This document shows positions 29,436 to 37,998 of a stretch of DNA of 49,412 bases, piece by piece. The stretch is taken from NCBI RefSeq assembly GCF_009360615.1, contig NZ_SPEY01000084.1, positions 1 to 49,412 on the forward strand, read 5' to 3'. Each line of letters opens with the position of its first letter. Position 1 is the stretch's first letter. Below the pieces are notes generated by a model, which saw only the letters and a program-made list of their open reading frames with translations, did no database searches and was not told the DNA's origin. The position numbers were made by a program, and so were the translations under genes. The DNA is from Comamonas sp. (lineage in GTDB: Bacteria > Pseudomonadota > Gammaproteobacteria > Burkholderiales > Burkholderiaceae_C).

Positions 29436-30614
29436 TCAGTGTGCCTGGCGCTTGATCAGCCCCATGGTCTTGCCGATGATGCCCAGCATGACCTCGTCGG
29501 CACCGCCGCCTATCGAGCCCAGACGCCCGTCGCGGTATAGGCGCGAGACGCGGTTGTCCCAGGTAAAGCCCATGCCGCCCCAGAACTGCAGACAGGTGTC
29601 GGCCACTTCGCGCGTCAACCGCCCCGACTTCAGCTTGGCCATGCTGGCCAGCTGCAGCGCATCCTGGCCCGCCATATACATCTGGGCGGCACGGTAGGTC
29701 AGCGCGCGCAGCGCCTCGACTTCGGTCTGCAGCTCGGCCAGCTTGAACTGCACCCATTGCTGATCGATCAGGGTGCTGCCGAACATCTGTCGCTGCTGTG
29801 CCCACTCGATGGTCTGCTGAATGCAGTCCTCCATGGCGAGCAGGCTGCTGGCAGCGGCCCAGAGCCGCTCCTCCTGGAACTGCTGCATCTGATAGATGAA
29901 GCCCTGCCCCTCCTGGCCCACCAGATAGCGCCGCGGCACGCGGACCCCGTCAAAGAACAGCAGGCCTGTGTCCGAGGAGTTCATGCCGATCTTGCGCAGC
30001 TTCTGCGCCACTTCCACGCCTGGGGTCAGCCTGCCGCGCGGGCCCTCCCGCAGCGGTACCATGACGAGACTCTTGTTCTTGTGCACCGGACCTTCACTGG
30101 TGTTGACCAGCATGCACATCCAGTCCGCCTGAATGCTGTTGGTGATCCACATCTTCTGGCCGCTGATGATGTAGTCGTCGCCATCCTTGCGGGCATGGCT
30201 TTTGATGCCGGACACATCGCTGCCCGCACCGGGCTCGCTCACGCCGATGCAACCGACCATATCGCCCGCAATGGCCGGAGCCAGAAACTGCTCGCACAGG
30301 GCGTCGCTGCCAAAGCGCGCCAGCGCGGGCGTGCACATATCGGTCTGAACGCCAATGGCCATGGGCACGCCGCCACAGCGGATATGCCCGAGAGTCTCGG
30401 CCATCATCAGGCTGTAGGAATAGTCCAGCCCCGAGCCGCCATAGGCTTCGGGCTTGGTCAGGCCCAGCAGGCCCAGGTCGCCCAGCCCCTTGAAGACCTG
30501 GTGTGCGGGAAAGATCTCCTCTTCCTCCCATGCGTCGACATAGGGATTGATCTTCTCGTCGATATAGCGTTTGAGGGTCTTGCGCACTTCCAGATGTTCA
30601 TGGGTCCATTGCAT
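29436..30614 (-). CDS. atuD: Acyl-CoA dehydrogenase (citronellyl-CoA dehydrogenase-like)
   Basis: A 392-residue acyl-CoA dehydrogenase: 'IGVSEPGAGSDVSGI', 'YIISGQKMWITNSIQADW', 'FGSTLIDQQWVQFKLAEL', 'WGGMGFTWDNRVSRLYRD' and 'GSIGGGADEVML'. The Gly in GGGA replaces the MCAD-type catalytic Glu; the base is likely in 'QEERLWAA'. In pseudomonads AtuD oxidises citronellyl-CoA to cis-geranyl-CoA, and the 'GGGADEVML' C-terminus fits that group as I remember it. ATG 30614 has GGAG 8 bases upstream. The reading frame stays open upstream into the carboxylase gene but that part is not coding. It lies 53 bases below the beta subunit. Confidence 0.82.
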   Translation of the reverse strand: MQWTHEHLEVRKTLKRYIDEKINPYVDAWEEEEIFPAHQVFKGLGDLGLLGLTKPEAYGGSGLDYSYSLMMAETLGHIRCGGVPMAIGVQTDMCTPALARFGSDALCEQFLAPAIAGDMVGCIGVSEPGAGSDVSGIKSHARKDGDDYIISGQKMWITNSIQADWMCMLVNTSEGPVHKNKSLVMVPLREGPRGRLTPGVEVAQKLRKIGMNSSDTGLLFFDGVRVPRRYLVGQEGQGFIYQMQQFQEERLWAAASSLLAMEDCIQQTIEWAQQRQMFGSTLIDQQWVQFKLAELQTEVEALRALTYRAAQMYMAGQDALQLASMAKLKSGRLTREVADTCLQFWGGMGFTWDNRVSRLYRDGRLGSIGGGADEVMLGIIGKTMGLIKRQAH

Positions 30615-30667
30615 GGCTTGTCTCCGTCGAGTTCTGTTTGGAAGAAATGGGGGAAAGAGGCGCGGCA

Positions 30668-32311
30668 CTACATGCGTGCGACCCCGAACTGCATGGGGCG
30701 CACCGTTCGCTGCTGCGCTTCGTGCAAGGTCTGCAGGCAGAACGAGAGCACTGCGCGCGTGTCGCGCGGATCGATCACGCCGTCGTCCAGCAGCAAGCCG
30801 CTGGTGACCAGCGCATCGGCCTGGGCTTCGAACATGGCCACGATCTGCTCGTACTGCTTTTGCATCTGCTCGGCATCGACGGGCAGGCCCTTGCGTGCCA
30901 TGGCGGCCTCGGTGACCTGACGCATGGTGCTGGCTGCCTGCTCGCCCCCCATCACCGCCGTCTTGGCACCGGGCCAGCTGAAAAGAAAGCGCGGCGCATA
31001 GCCTCGGCCGCACATGCCGTAGTTGCCCGCACCGAAGCTGGCGCCGCACTGGATGGTGATCTGCGGCACGGTGGCGTTGGTCACGGCCTGGATCATCTTG
31101 CTGCCGTGCTTGATCATGCCGGCCTGCTCGCTGTCCTTGCCCACCATATAGCCCGTGGTGTTCTGCAGATAGATGATGGGGTGGCCCAGCTGGCACATCC
31201 ATTGAATGAAGTGCGCGGCCTTGCTGGCACCTGCCACATCGATGGGGCCGTTGTTGGAGATCAGGCCCACGGCGTGGCCTCCGATATGCGCCTGCGCACA
31301 GAGCGTGGCGGCTCCGTAGCCGGACTTGAACAGCAGCAGCTCGGAACCGTCCACCAGCCGCGCCATGACCTCATGCATGTCCACCGGCTCGCGGTGGTGT
31401 GCCGGCATCAACCCCAGCAGTTCATCGGCGTCATAACGCGGCTCTGAAACTCCTGAATCAATAGCTTTATTCTTATATGCATCAACCGCTTCAGGCGTCT
31501 TCCATGAAGATAGCTGAGACACCACGGTGCGTGCCAGGCCCAGGGCGTGGCGGTCGTCCTCCGCCAGATACTCGCCCAGCCCCGAGATACTGGTATGCAT
31601 TTCGGCACCGCCCAGCTCTTCCTCGGTCGCGATCTCGCCAGTCGCCGCCTTGAGCAGGGGCGGCCCGGCCAGAAACGCACGCGAGCGTCCGCGCACCATG
31701 ATGACCACATCCGACAACCCGGGCATATAGGCACCGCCGGCCGTGCCCGAGCCATGCTGCACGGTGATCACAGGAAGACCCGCCGCGGACAACCGCGCCA
31801 GGTTGCGAAACAAGGCCCCCCCCATCACAAAGCCCTCGACGCGGTAGCGCATGAGATTGGCACCCGCGCTCTCCACCAGATGGATGAAGGGCAGCTTGTT
31901 CTGCAACGCGATCTCCTGCACGCGCAGCATCTTGTCCAGGCCTTTTTCCTGGATGGCCCCGGCCTCGATGCCCGAGTCGCTGGCCACCACCATGCACCGC
32001 ACACCGCTGACAAAACCGATTCCCGCCAGCATTCCGCCCCCGGGAACCGACTTGGCCGGGTCGTCCTGGTCCAGCATGAAGCCCGCCAGCGTGCACAGCG
32101 GCAGCCATGGCCTGCCCGCATCCAGCAGCAGCGCCACTCTCTCTCTCGGCAACAGCTGGCCACGTTTTTCAAACTGCGGCTTGGCCCGCTGCGATGCCAG
32201 AGCCGCCCGCTGCTCCAGCTCGCGCAGTGCGGCGATGCGCCCCAGCATGGCGACCCGGCGCTGCTGCGCCAGCTCGCTGCCGGAATTCCACTGGGATGCA
32301 AAGACGCTCAT
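30668..32311 (-). CDS. atuC: Acyl-CoA (geranyl-CoA-like) carboxylase, carboxyltransferase subunit
   Basis: A 547-residue beta subunit that moves carboxyl from biotin to the acyl-CoA. Signatures are 'GKLLPRERV'-like GQLLPRERVALLLD (51-64), GSGTAGGAYMPGLSD (187-201), 'FLAGPPLLKAATGEIATEEELGGAEMH' region and the C-terminal 'GASFGAGNYGMCGRGYAPRF'. These read like AtuC (geranyl-CoA) rather than LiuB (methylcrotonyl-CoA) or propionyl-CoA carboxylase. An AT-rich segment at about 31440-31500 encodes residues 274-290 in the linker between the two crotonase halves and looks inserted. The start overlaps the SDR stop by ATGA; the ribosome site is a weak AAGGTG. Confidence 0.83.
   Translation of the reverse strand: MSVFASQWNSGSELAQQRRVAMLGRIAALRELEQRAALASQRAKPQFEKRGQLLPRERVALLLDAGRPWLPLCTLAGFMLDQDDPAKSVPGGGMLAGIGFVSGVRCMVVASDSGIEAGAIQEKGLDKMLRVQEIALQNKLPFIHLVESAGANLMRYRVEGFVMGGALFRNLARLSAAGLPVITVQHGSGTAGGAYMPGLSDVVIMVRGRSRAFLAGPPLLKAATGEIATEEELGGAEMHTSISGLGEYLAEDDRHALGLARTVVSQLSSWKTPEAVDAYKNKAIDSGVSEPRYDADELLGLMPAHHREPVDMHEVMARLVDGSELLLFKSGYGAATLCAQAHIGGHAVGLISNNGPIDVAGASKAAHFIQWMCQLGHPIIYLQNTTGYMVGKDSEQAGMIKHGSKMIQAVTNATVPQITIQCGASFGAGNYGMCGRGYAPRFLFSWPGAKTAVMGGEQAASTMRQVTEAAMARKGLPVDAEQMQKQYEQIVAMFEAQADALVTSGLLLDDGVIDPRDTRAVLSFCLQTLHEAQQRTVRPMQFGVARM
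31452..31495. repeat. AT-rich segment with inverted ends inside the carboxylase gene
   Basis: CCTGAA (31452-31457) and TTCAGG (31490-31495) bracket a 32-base AT-rich stretch within very GC-rich coding DNA. In frame on the minus strand it encodes a polar linker (AVDAYKNKAIDSG). It resembles the small AT-rich dispersed sequences common between genes in this family of bacteria, but I could not compare copies. Confidence 0.35.
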
Positions 32312-33189
32312 GACTGAAACACCTTGGGAGTCCGATAGAGGGAAAATCCGTCAAATGCGCGCACCGCAACGCGCTGCTGCACTTCGGCACTGGCAGCCAC
32401 CGGCCCCATGCCCATGCGCGCCTGAGGACGGGCACCATCGACCCGCAGAACCGTTCCGCTGATGAAGCTGGCCGCCGGGCTGAGCAGAAAGACCACGGCG
32501 GCAGACACTTCGGCCTCGTTGCCGAAGCGACCCGCGGGCACGGTTGCCGGCATCTTGCGCAGCATGTCCGCAGCCTCGGGCGGATAGTGATCCATGCCGC
32601 TGGAGGCGATGTAACCCGGTGCGATCGCGTTGACGCGCACACCCTGCGCAGCCCATTCAACGGCAGCGGTTTCGGTGAAGCTGACCATGCCCGCCCGCGC
32701 AGCGCCGCTATGCCCCATGCCCGGCATGGAGCCCCACATATCGGCCACCATGTTGACGATGGAGCCACCCTGCCGTGCCATGTGCTGTGCGTGGCACTCG
32801 CGTGCCATGAGAAAGCCGCCGGTGAGATTGGTGTCCAGCACGGCCTGCCAGCCCTTGGCGCTGATGGACGCAAGCGGCGAGAGATACTGTCCGCCCGCGT
32901 TGTTGACCAGGGCGTCGATACGCCCGTGCCGGGTCAGTATCTCTTCGACTACGACCTTGACTGCCGCCTCTTCGCGGATGTCGCAGCTGTGACTGCTGGC
33001 TTGCGCTCCCTGCTGCGACAGCTCGTCCTGCACGCTGTGCAGCCTCTGCGCATTGCGCCCCACCAGGGCCACATGAGCGCCCAGCGCCGCCAGCTCATGC
33101 GCTATGCAGCGGCCTATGCCCGAGCCACCGCCGGTCACCACCACCACCTGCCCGGCAAACAGCGCAGGGCGAAAAACGGATCGGTACAT
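32308..33189 (-). CDS. SDR oxidoreductase (AtuB-like)
   Basis: A 293-residue SDR. Features are TGGGSGIG in 'VVVVTGGGSGIGRCIA', NNAGGQYLSPL, and a C-terminal 'FISGTVLRVDGA'. The usual catalytic YxxxK is replaced: the helix reads 'HSGAARAGMVSFTETAAVEW', so this belongs to the divergent 2,4-dienoyl-CoA reductase-like SDRs, as does the mitochondrial or peroxisomal DECR group. In atu clusters the gene before atuC is the SDR atuB. ATG 33189 has GGAG 8 bases upstream; the TetR stop and this start share one base (TGATG). The last 20 residues extend beyond the usual end. Confidence 0.8.
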   Translation of the reverse strand: MYRSVFRPALFAGQVVVVTGGGSGIGRCIAHELAALGAHVALVGRNAQRLHSVQDELSQQGAQASSHSCDIREEAAVKVVVEEILTRHGRIDALVNNAGGQYLSPLASISAKGWQAVLDTNLTGGFLMARECHAQHMARQGGSIVNMVADMWGSMPGMGHSGAARAGMVSFTETAAVEWAAQGVRVNAIAPGYIASSGMDHYPPEAADMLRKMPATVPAGRFGNEAEVSAAVVFLLSPAASFISGTVLRVDGARPQARMGMGPVAASAEVQQRVAVRAFDGFSLYRTPKVFQS

Positions 33190-33848
33190 CAGCGCTCTCC
33201 AATGAACAGTGCCAGAGATTGATCGGTCAGCGCATCCAGGCTCAGGCGGCCGTCCTCGGAAAACCACTGTGCGGTCCAGTTCAGTGCGCCAAAGATCAGC
33301 AGTCGCGCGATTTCGGGACGGGCCTTGAGCCTGCCGGTGCGGTACAGCGCCTGCAGCACGGGCATCCATTGCGCCTCGTAGGCATCCTTCTGCGCGCTGA
33401 CCTGCCTGCGCTGCACATCGCTGAGCAGGCGCCATTCGTAGAGCATCACGGGGATGAAATCGCTCTCGCCACCCACCATGATCTGCAGGTGATTGCGCAC
33501 CAGGGCGCGCAGCCGTTCCACGCTGCTGGCACGTGCTCCCAGCGCTTGCAGCGCGGCGTTCTGGCTCTCTGCAGCCTGTGTCATGCCATCCTGCATCACC
33601 GCGTGCAGCATGGCCTCCTTGCTCTCGAAGAAATAGAAGATGGACCCCGGCTGCATGCCTGCCGCAGCAGCGATCTCGCGGGTGCTGCTGCCGTGAAAGC
33701 CGCGCAGGCGAAACTGCCTCGCTGCGACACGGACCAGTTCGCTGCGGCGAGCGCTCTCATGGCGCTCCTCGGTGGACTTGGGCGGCCTGCCGCGTCCGCG
33801 TTTGACGGTCGGAATTTCTCCGTGAACTGCTTGCATGAGATGCAGCAT
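33189..33848 (-). CDS. TetR-family transcriptional regulator
   Basis: A 219-residue TetR regulator. The DNA-binding domain is at about residues 25-75: basic RGRGRPPK leader, then 'ELVRVAARQFRLRGFHGSSTREIAAAAGMQPGSIFYFFESKEAML'. The C-terminal ligand domain is helical ('FIPVMLYEWRLL'). In atu clusters a TetR-type AtuR represses the operon and is relieved by terpenoid-CoA; this gene is in the matching place but first in the same transcript instead of divergent. ATG 33848 is preferred; a TTG at 33872 and ATG at 33836 are alternatives, none with a strong ribosome site. A one-base overlap with the SDR implies coupled translation and autoregulation. Confidence 0.85.
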   Translation of the reverse strand: MLHLMQAVHGEIPTVKRGRGRPPKSTEERHESARRSELVRVAARQFRLRGFHGSSTREIAAAAGMQPGSIFYFFESKEAMLHAVMQDGMTQAAESQNAALQALGARASSVERLRALVRNHLQIMVGGESDFIPVMLYEWRLLSDVQRRQVSAQKDAYEAQWMPVLQALYRTGRLKARPEIARLLIFGALNWTAQWFSEDGRLSLDALTDQSLALFIGER

Positions 33849-33962
33849 ATCGGCGTCTTTTATTTTTACCAATCACTTGATCGGCAAAAATATCTGGGAC
33901 TTTCACCCAAGGGTTTTCCGCAGCCCGAGAGCGCCCCCCCGAGTGCACCCGAACACCGTTTT

Positions 33963-34976
33963 CTAGGGCGCCCTGGCCCGATAGAGACCCGGCGGGCTCC
34001 CTGTCCAGCCTTTGAAGGCACGCTGGAACGCGGCCGCATCGGCAAAGCCCAGATCCGCCGCCAGCGTGGCAAAGCTGACCGTGCTGCTACCCAGACGGGA
34101 GATGGCGATATCGCGGCGCATCCCATCCTTGATGGCCTGAAACGAGGTGCCTGCGGCACTCAGCTTGCGCTGCAAGGTGGGAGCCGACATGTGCAGCGCC
34201 GCTGCCGTAGCCTCCAGCCCGTCCCAGACCGGACGGCGTTGCTGCAGATGCGCATGCACCAGATTCGCAATGCCGTTGGCAGCGCGCGCAGGAATGACAG
34301 CGGCCGCCGGCCAGCTGGCGACGAAGCTGCGCAGCGCGCTTTCGTCGCGCCGGCATGCGCGCCGCAGCAGGCCTGACTCGAACCAGAACGCCGACACTGC
34401 CTGTCCGAAGCGCATGGGAGCAGGGAAGGCCTCGCCATAGTCCCGGGCGTAGTCGGGCTGGGCAAACGCAAAGTCGAACCGTCGCACCCTGAGCCCTCCA
34501 CCCATCAGCCAGGAAGAGACACGCCACAGTATGCGCAGCAGGTACTCGTACAGAAAATTGGCCTGAGGCCGGCTGCCCAGCGAACGCACGCAGATGGCAG
34601 CCTCTTCGGCCCTGAGCTGCAGACTGACCTCCACATCATCCTGCAGCAGGTTGTGCACCTCGCACATGCGCTCCAGCGCCCTCTGCGCCGTGTGCTCGGC
34701 AGAGGCCACGCGCGCGATCAGCTCCAGGCTGCCGCGCTTGAGCGGGCGCGTGAAGAGGCCCAGTGCCTCGTCATTGAGCGTCGTGATCACATGCCACATC
34801 AACGCAACGTACTGATCCGAGCTGACGCGCGCGCCAGGCTGCTCCAGCAACTGAGGTGCTATGCCGGCCTTCAGCAGGAAAGGCTGCGGCGCATGTCCGT
34901 TGCGCGCGATGGACTGCACAATTCCCCGCACCAGCTCCATCGACACGGTATAGGGAATGTTCTTAAGGGTCTTCAT
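33963..34976 (-). CDS. AraC-family regulator with arabinose-binding-like domain
   Basis: A 337-residue regulator: N-terminal 'Arabinose_bd'-type sensor (about 10-200) followed by a C-terminal double helix-turn-helix ('MSAPTLQRKLSAAGTSF' and 'LAADLGFADAAAFQRAFKGWTGSPPG'). This architecture is that of OruR/ArgR-like and many catabolic activators. It is divergent from the thiolase operon at 35085 (108-base gap), so it most likely controls that operon in response to an acid or CoA thioester. ATG 34976 is chosen from the family N-terminus; no good ribosome site, and ATG 34940 is possible. A longer open frame to 36290 lies antisense to the thiolase gene and is not coding. Confidence 0.85.
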   Translation of the reverse strand: MKTLKNIPYTVSMELVRGIVQSIARNGHAPQPFLLKAGIAPQLLEQPGARVSSDQYVALMWHVITTLNDEALGLFTRPLKRGSLELIARVASAEHTAQRALERMCEVHNLLQDDVEVSLQLRAEEAAICVRSLGSRPQANFLYEYLLRILWRVSSWLMGGGLRVRRFDFAFAQPDYARDYGEAFPAPMRFGQAVSAFWFESGLLRRACRRDESALRSFVASWPAAAVIPARAANGIANLVHAHLQQRRPVWDGLEATAAALHMSAPTLQRKLSAAGTSFQAIKDGMRRDIAISRLGSSTVSFATLAADLGFADAAAFQRAFKGWTGSPPGLYRARAP

Positions 34977-35084
34977 CCAATCAACATGAGGTCTTTTGAC
35001 ATGGCGACGATGTACTCCGCCATGGGCAAATGCAAGAGGTTTTCCTAGCATGGATACCGTAGCAATCCCTTGCAGGAGTCCCCC

Positions 35085-36269
35085 ATGAGTCGCGATGTGT
35101 TTGTTGCCGGTGTCGGCATGATTCCCTTTGCCAAGCCGGGCAGAAGCGCTCCCTATTTCCAGATGGGATCGACCGCGACACAGCTGGCGCTTGCCGATGC
35201 CGGCGTGCTGTATGACGCAGTGCAGCAAGCCTATGTGGGCTATGTCTACGGTGACTCCACCGCCGGGCAGAGAGCGCTGTATGAGGTGGGCATGTCCGGC
35301 ATTCCCATCATCAATGTCAATAACAACTGCTCCACCGGCTCCACCGCACTGTACCTGGCACGTCAAGCCGTGGCCAGCGGCGCTGCCGACTGTGTACTGG
35401 CCCTGGGGTTCGAGCAGATGAACCCCGGCGCACTGGGCTCGGTCTACACCGACCGACCCAGCCCTTTCGACCGATTCGAGGCGGAGACCGATGCCCTGGT
35501 CGGCGACAACGGCGTGCCACTGGCACTGCGCTACTTCGGCGGTGCAGGCAAGGCCCATATGGAACAGTACGGCACCCAGCTTTCCACCTTTGCCAAGATC
35601 CGCGCCAAGGCCAGCCGCCATGCGGCACGCAATCCATTGGCGCTGTTTCGCACCGAGGTGTCGGAGGAGGAAGTCATGGCCGCGCCCATGATGTGGGAAG
35701 GCGTGATGACCCGGCTCATGGCCTGCCCACCGACCTGCGGCGCGGCGGCGGCCCTGCTGGTGTCGGAAGCCTATGCACGCAGGCACGGACTGGACCACAG
35801 CGTGCGCATCCGCGCCCAGTCCATGACCACGGACAGCCCCAGGACCTTCGAGGCCCACGATATGCGCGAAGTGGTGGGCTTCAGCATGGCGCAGGACGCT
35901 GCCCGCCAGGTCTATGAGCAGGCCGGAATCACTCCCCAGGACGTTGATGTGGTCGAGCTGCACGACTGCTTTGCCCAGAACGAATTGCTGACCTACGAAG
36001 CTCTGGGACTGTGCCCCGTCGGCGGTGCCGAGAAGCTTGTGCTCGATGGCGACAACACCTACGGCGGCAAGTTCGTCACCAATCCGTCGGGTGGCCTGCT
36101 CTCCAAGGGCCACCCGCTGGGCGCCACGGGCCTGGCCCAGTGCACCGAGCTGGTCCAGCAGCTGCGCGGCAAGGCCGATCAACGGCAGGTGCCCGAGGCA
36201 CGCCTGGCCCTGCAGCACAACCTGGGCCTGGGCGGCGCCTGCGTGGTCACTCTGTATGAGCGCGTCTGA
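35085..36269 (+). CDS. SCP2/lipid-transfer-type thiolase
   Basis: A 394-residue thiolase of the SCPx or lipid-transfer type, which cleaves 3-ketoacyl-CoA of branched or bulky chains. The nucleophilic Cys82 is in NNNCSTGST. Conserved His residues are in 'VELHDCFAQNELL' and 'SKGHPLGATG', and the C-terminal Cys is in 'NLGLGGACV'. No DUF35 partner gene is adjacent, so a retro-aldolase role like Ltp2 is less likely. ATG 35085 has AGGAG 6 bases upstream. It is the first gene of a seven-gene plus-strand operon and divergent from the AraC regulator. Confidence 0.9.
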   Translation: MSRDVFVAGVGMIPFAKPGRSAPYFQMGSTATQLALADAGVLYDAVQQAYVGYVYGDSTAGQRALYEVGMSGIPIINVNNNCSTGSTALYLARQAVASGAADCVLALGFEQMNPGALGSVYTDRPSPFDRFEAETDALVGDNGVPLALRYFGGAGKAHMEQYGTQLSTFAKIRAKASRHAARNPLALFRTEVSEEEVMAAPMMWEGVMTRLMACPPTCGAAAALLVSEAYARRHGLDHSVRIRAQSMTTDSPRTFEAHDMREVVGFSMAQDAARQVYEQAGITPQDVDVVELHDCFAQNELLTYEALGLCPVGGAEKLVLDGDNTYGGKFVTNPSGGLLSKGHPLGATGLAQCTELVQQLRGKADQRQVPEARLALQHNLGLGGACVVTLYERV

Positions 36270-36279
36270 GGAGCAACGC

Positions 36280-36720
36280 ATGATAGACAAGCAATGGATT
36301 GGCTACGAGTCGCCGCCGTCCGAGCTGAACCTGGATCGCAGCCGTCTGCGCTTTTTTGCCAGGTCCATTGGCGAGACCAGCGCCATCTACACCGATGTGG
36401 AAGCCGCCCGTGCAGCCGGCTATGCCGACCTGCCCGCACCGCCCACGTTTTTGTTTGCGGCTGAATTGGACAGCCGGGCTTCGGATCTGCTTTTGCAGAC
36501 GCTGGAGATTCCGATCGCCAAGATCCTGCATGGCGAGCAGAGCTTTTGCTACCACGGTACGGCCTGCGCGGGCGACAGCATCACCGTGCGCTCGCGGGTC
36601 GATGACATCTATGACAAAAAGAACGGCACTCTGGAGTTCGTTGTGAAGACCTCGCGCGCCACCAACCAGAACAACGATCTGGTGGCCGAGATGCGCTCCG
36701 TCATCGTGGTGCGCAACTAG
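36280..36720 (+). CDS. MaoC-like hotdog protein (N-terminal-type subunit)
   Basis: A 146-residue hotdog-fold protein of the 'MaoC dehydratase N-terminal'/FAS1-like type: 'LRFFARSIGETSAIYTDVEAARAAGY' followed by 'LPAPPTFLFAAEL' and 'LHGEQSFCYHGTACAGDSITV'. It lacks the D-x4-H hydratase motif, so it is probably the structural half of a heteromeric (R)-enoyl-CoA hydratase with the next gene. ATG 36280 has GAGGAG 6 bases upstream and starts 10 bases after the thiolase stop. Confidence 0.85.
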   Translation: MIDKQWIGYESPPSELNLDRSRLRFFARSIGETSAIYTDVEAARAAGYADLPAPPTFLFAAELDSRASDLLLQTLEIPIAKILHGEQSFCYHGTACAGDSITVRSRVDDIYDKKNGTLEFVVKTSRATNQNNDLVAEMRSVIVVRN

Positions 36721-36732
36721 GAAGGGCCGCCC

Positions 36733-37146
36733 ATGAATACGCCCCGCTATGACAGCGTCCAGGTGGGCGATGCCCTTCCCACGCTTCAGCTTCCCGCCAT
36801 CGACCGCACCACCCTTGCGCTGTTTGCCGGTGCGTCGGGTGACCACAACCCCATTCATATCGACATCGACTTTGCACGCAGGGCCGGCATGTCCGATGTG
36901 TTTGCCCACGGCATGCTGAGCATGGCCTGGCTGGGCCGCTTGCTGACCGACTGGGCTCCGCAGTCGCGGCTGCGCCGCTTTGATGTCCGCTTTCTGGGCA
37001 TCACCCATCTGGCCAATGCCATCTCATGCAGCGGCCGCATTGCAGAGAAGCGTGATGCCGACCGCAGCGTGCGCATCGAAGTACAGAGCACCAACCAGCA
37101 TGGTCAGACCAAGGTCGCAGGCGACGCCTGGATCAGCCTGCCCTGA
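36733..37146 (+). CDS. MaoC-family (R)-enoyl-CoA hydratase subunit
   Basis: A 137-residue hotdog protein with the hydratase-2 motif: Asp37-x4-His42 in ASGDHNPIHID. 'VFAHGMLSMAWLGRLL' and 'RFLGITHLANAI' follow, as in MaoC and R-specific hydratases. It adds water across 2-enoyl-CoA to give (R)-3-hydroxyacyl-CoA. The gene is 12 bases after the partner hotdog gene and 19 before the SDR, so the pair probably works as the double-hotdog unit seen in ChsH1/ChsH2-type heteromers. The ribosome site is GGAAGGG. Confidence 0.88.
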   Translation: MNTPRYDSVQVGDALPTLQLPAIDRTTLALFAGASGDHNPIHIDIDFARRAGMSDVFAHGMLSMAWLGRLLTDWAPQSRLRRFDVRFLGITHLANAISCSGRIAEKRDADRSVRIEVQSTNQHGQTKVAGDAWISLP

Positions 37147-37165
37147 ATGCGCAAAGGAAGCCGCA

Positions 37166-37996
37166 ATGACAGGAACGCTCGAAGGCAAAGTCGCCCTGGT
37201 CTCGGGATCGGGCCGAGGCATTGGCCGCAGCATCGCACTGAAGCTGGCCAGAGAAGGGGCGCGCCTGGTCATCAACGACCTGGATCAGGGGCCTGCCGAT
37301 GAAACCATTGCCCTGATCCGGGAAATGGGTGGCGAGGCCGTGGCCTGCGTGGGCAATGTCACCCACACCGACTTTGCCGAGCGCTTTGTGGGCACCGCAG
37401 TCCAGGAGTTCAGGGGCCTGGACATCATCATCAACAACGCCGGCTACACCTGGGACAACGTGATCCAGAAGATGACGGACGAACAGTGGCATGCCATTTT
37501 GGACTGCCACCTGACTGCCCCGTTCCGCTTACTGCGTGCAGCCCAGCCCGTGATCAAGGCGCTGTCCAAAGCCGAGATGCAAGCCGGTCGGCGTGCGATG
37601 CGCAAGGTGGTCAATATCTCCTCGGTGGCCGGTCTGTTCGGCAATGCGGGGCAGAGCAACTACTCCGCCGCCAAGGCCGGCATCACCGGCCTGACCACGA
37701 CCCTGGCCAAGGAATGGGGACGGCTGAACGTCAACGTGAACTGCGTGGCCTTTGGCCTGATCAAGACCCGGCTGACCCACTCCACCGCCAATGGCGAGAC
37801 CGCCAATATCGGGGGGCGAGACATCAAGGTCGGCGTCAACCCCGGTTTGATGGCGGCCATGGAGCAGGCCATTCCGCTGGGCCGAGCCGGCACGCCCGAT
37901 GAAGCCGCAGGCGCGGTCTATCTGTTTTGCCAGCCGGAGTCTGACTACATCAGCGGCCAGACGCTGATGTGCACCGGCGGACTGACTGGAATCTGA
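37166..37996 (+). CDS. SDR (3-hydroxyacyl-CoA dehydrogenase-like)
   Basis: A 276-residue SDR. The cofactor motif is SGSGRGIG (14-21), where the usual Thr is Ser. It has NNAG and the catalytic Ser and 'YSAAKAG' in 'NISSVAGLFGNAGQSNYSAAKAG'. The C-terminus is 'YISGQTLMCTGGLTGI'. FabG- or MFE-2-like SDRs of this kind oxidise (R)-3-hydroxyacyl-CoA to 3-ketoacyl-CoA, fitting the hydratase before it and the thiolase upstream. ATG 37166 has AAAGGAAG 5 bases upstream. The dehydrogenase gene begins 2 bases after its stop. Confidence 0.88.
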   Translation: MTGTLEGKVALVSGSGRGIGRSIALKLAREGARLVINDLDQGPADETIALIREMGGEAVACVGNVTHTDFAERFVGTAVQEFRGLDIIINNAGYTWDNVIQKMTDEQWHAILDCHLTAPFRLLRAAQPVIKALSKAEMQAGRRAMRKVVNISSVAGLFGNAGQSNYSAAKAGITGLTTTLAKEWGRLNVNVNCVAFGLIKTRLTHSTANGETANIGGRDIKVGVNPGLMAAMEQAIPLGRAGTPDEAAGAVYLFCQPESDYISGQTLMCTGGLTGI

Positions 37997-37998
37997 AC

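Noticed and set aside
26622..32311. Leucine-pathway (liu) methylcrotonyl-CoA carboxylase cluster
   Set aside because: Gene order, TetR regulator and the beta-subunit motifs fit atu better; no HMG-CoA lyase or MerR regulator seen. Not fully excluded.
34996..35001. TTGACA as a -35 box for the thiolase operon
   Set aside because: No acceptable -10 at 16-18 bases; left unassigned.
34977..36290. Extension of the AraC regulator to a 775-residue protein
   Set aside because: The extra part is antisense to the thiolase gene; the family start is the ATG near 34976.
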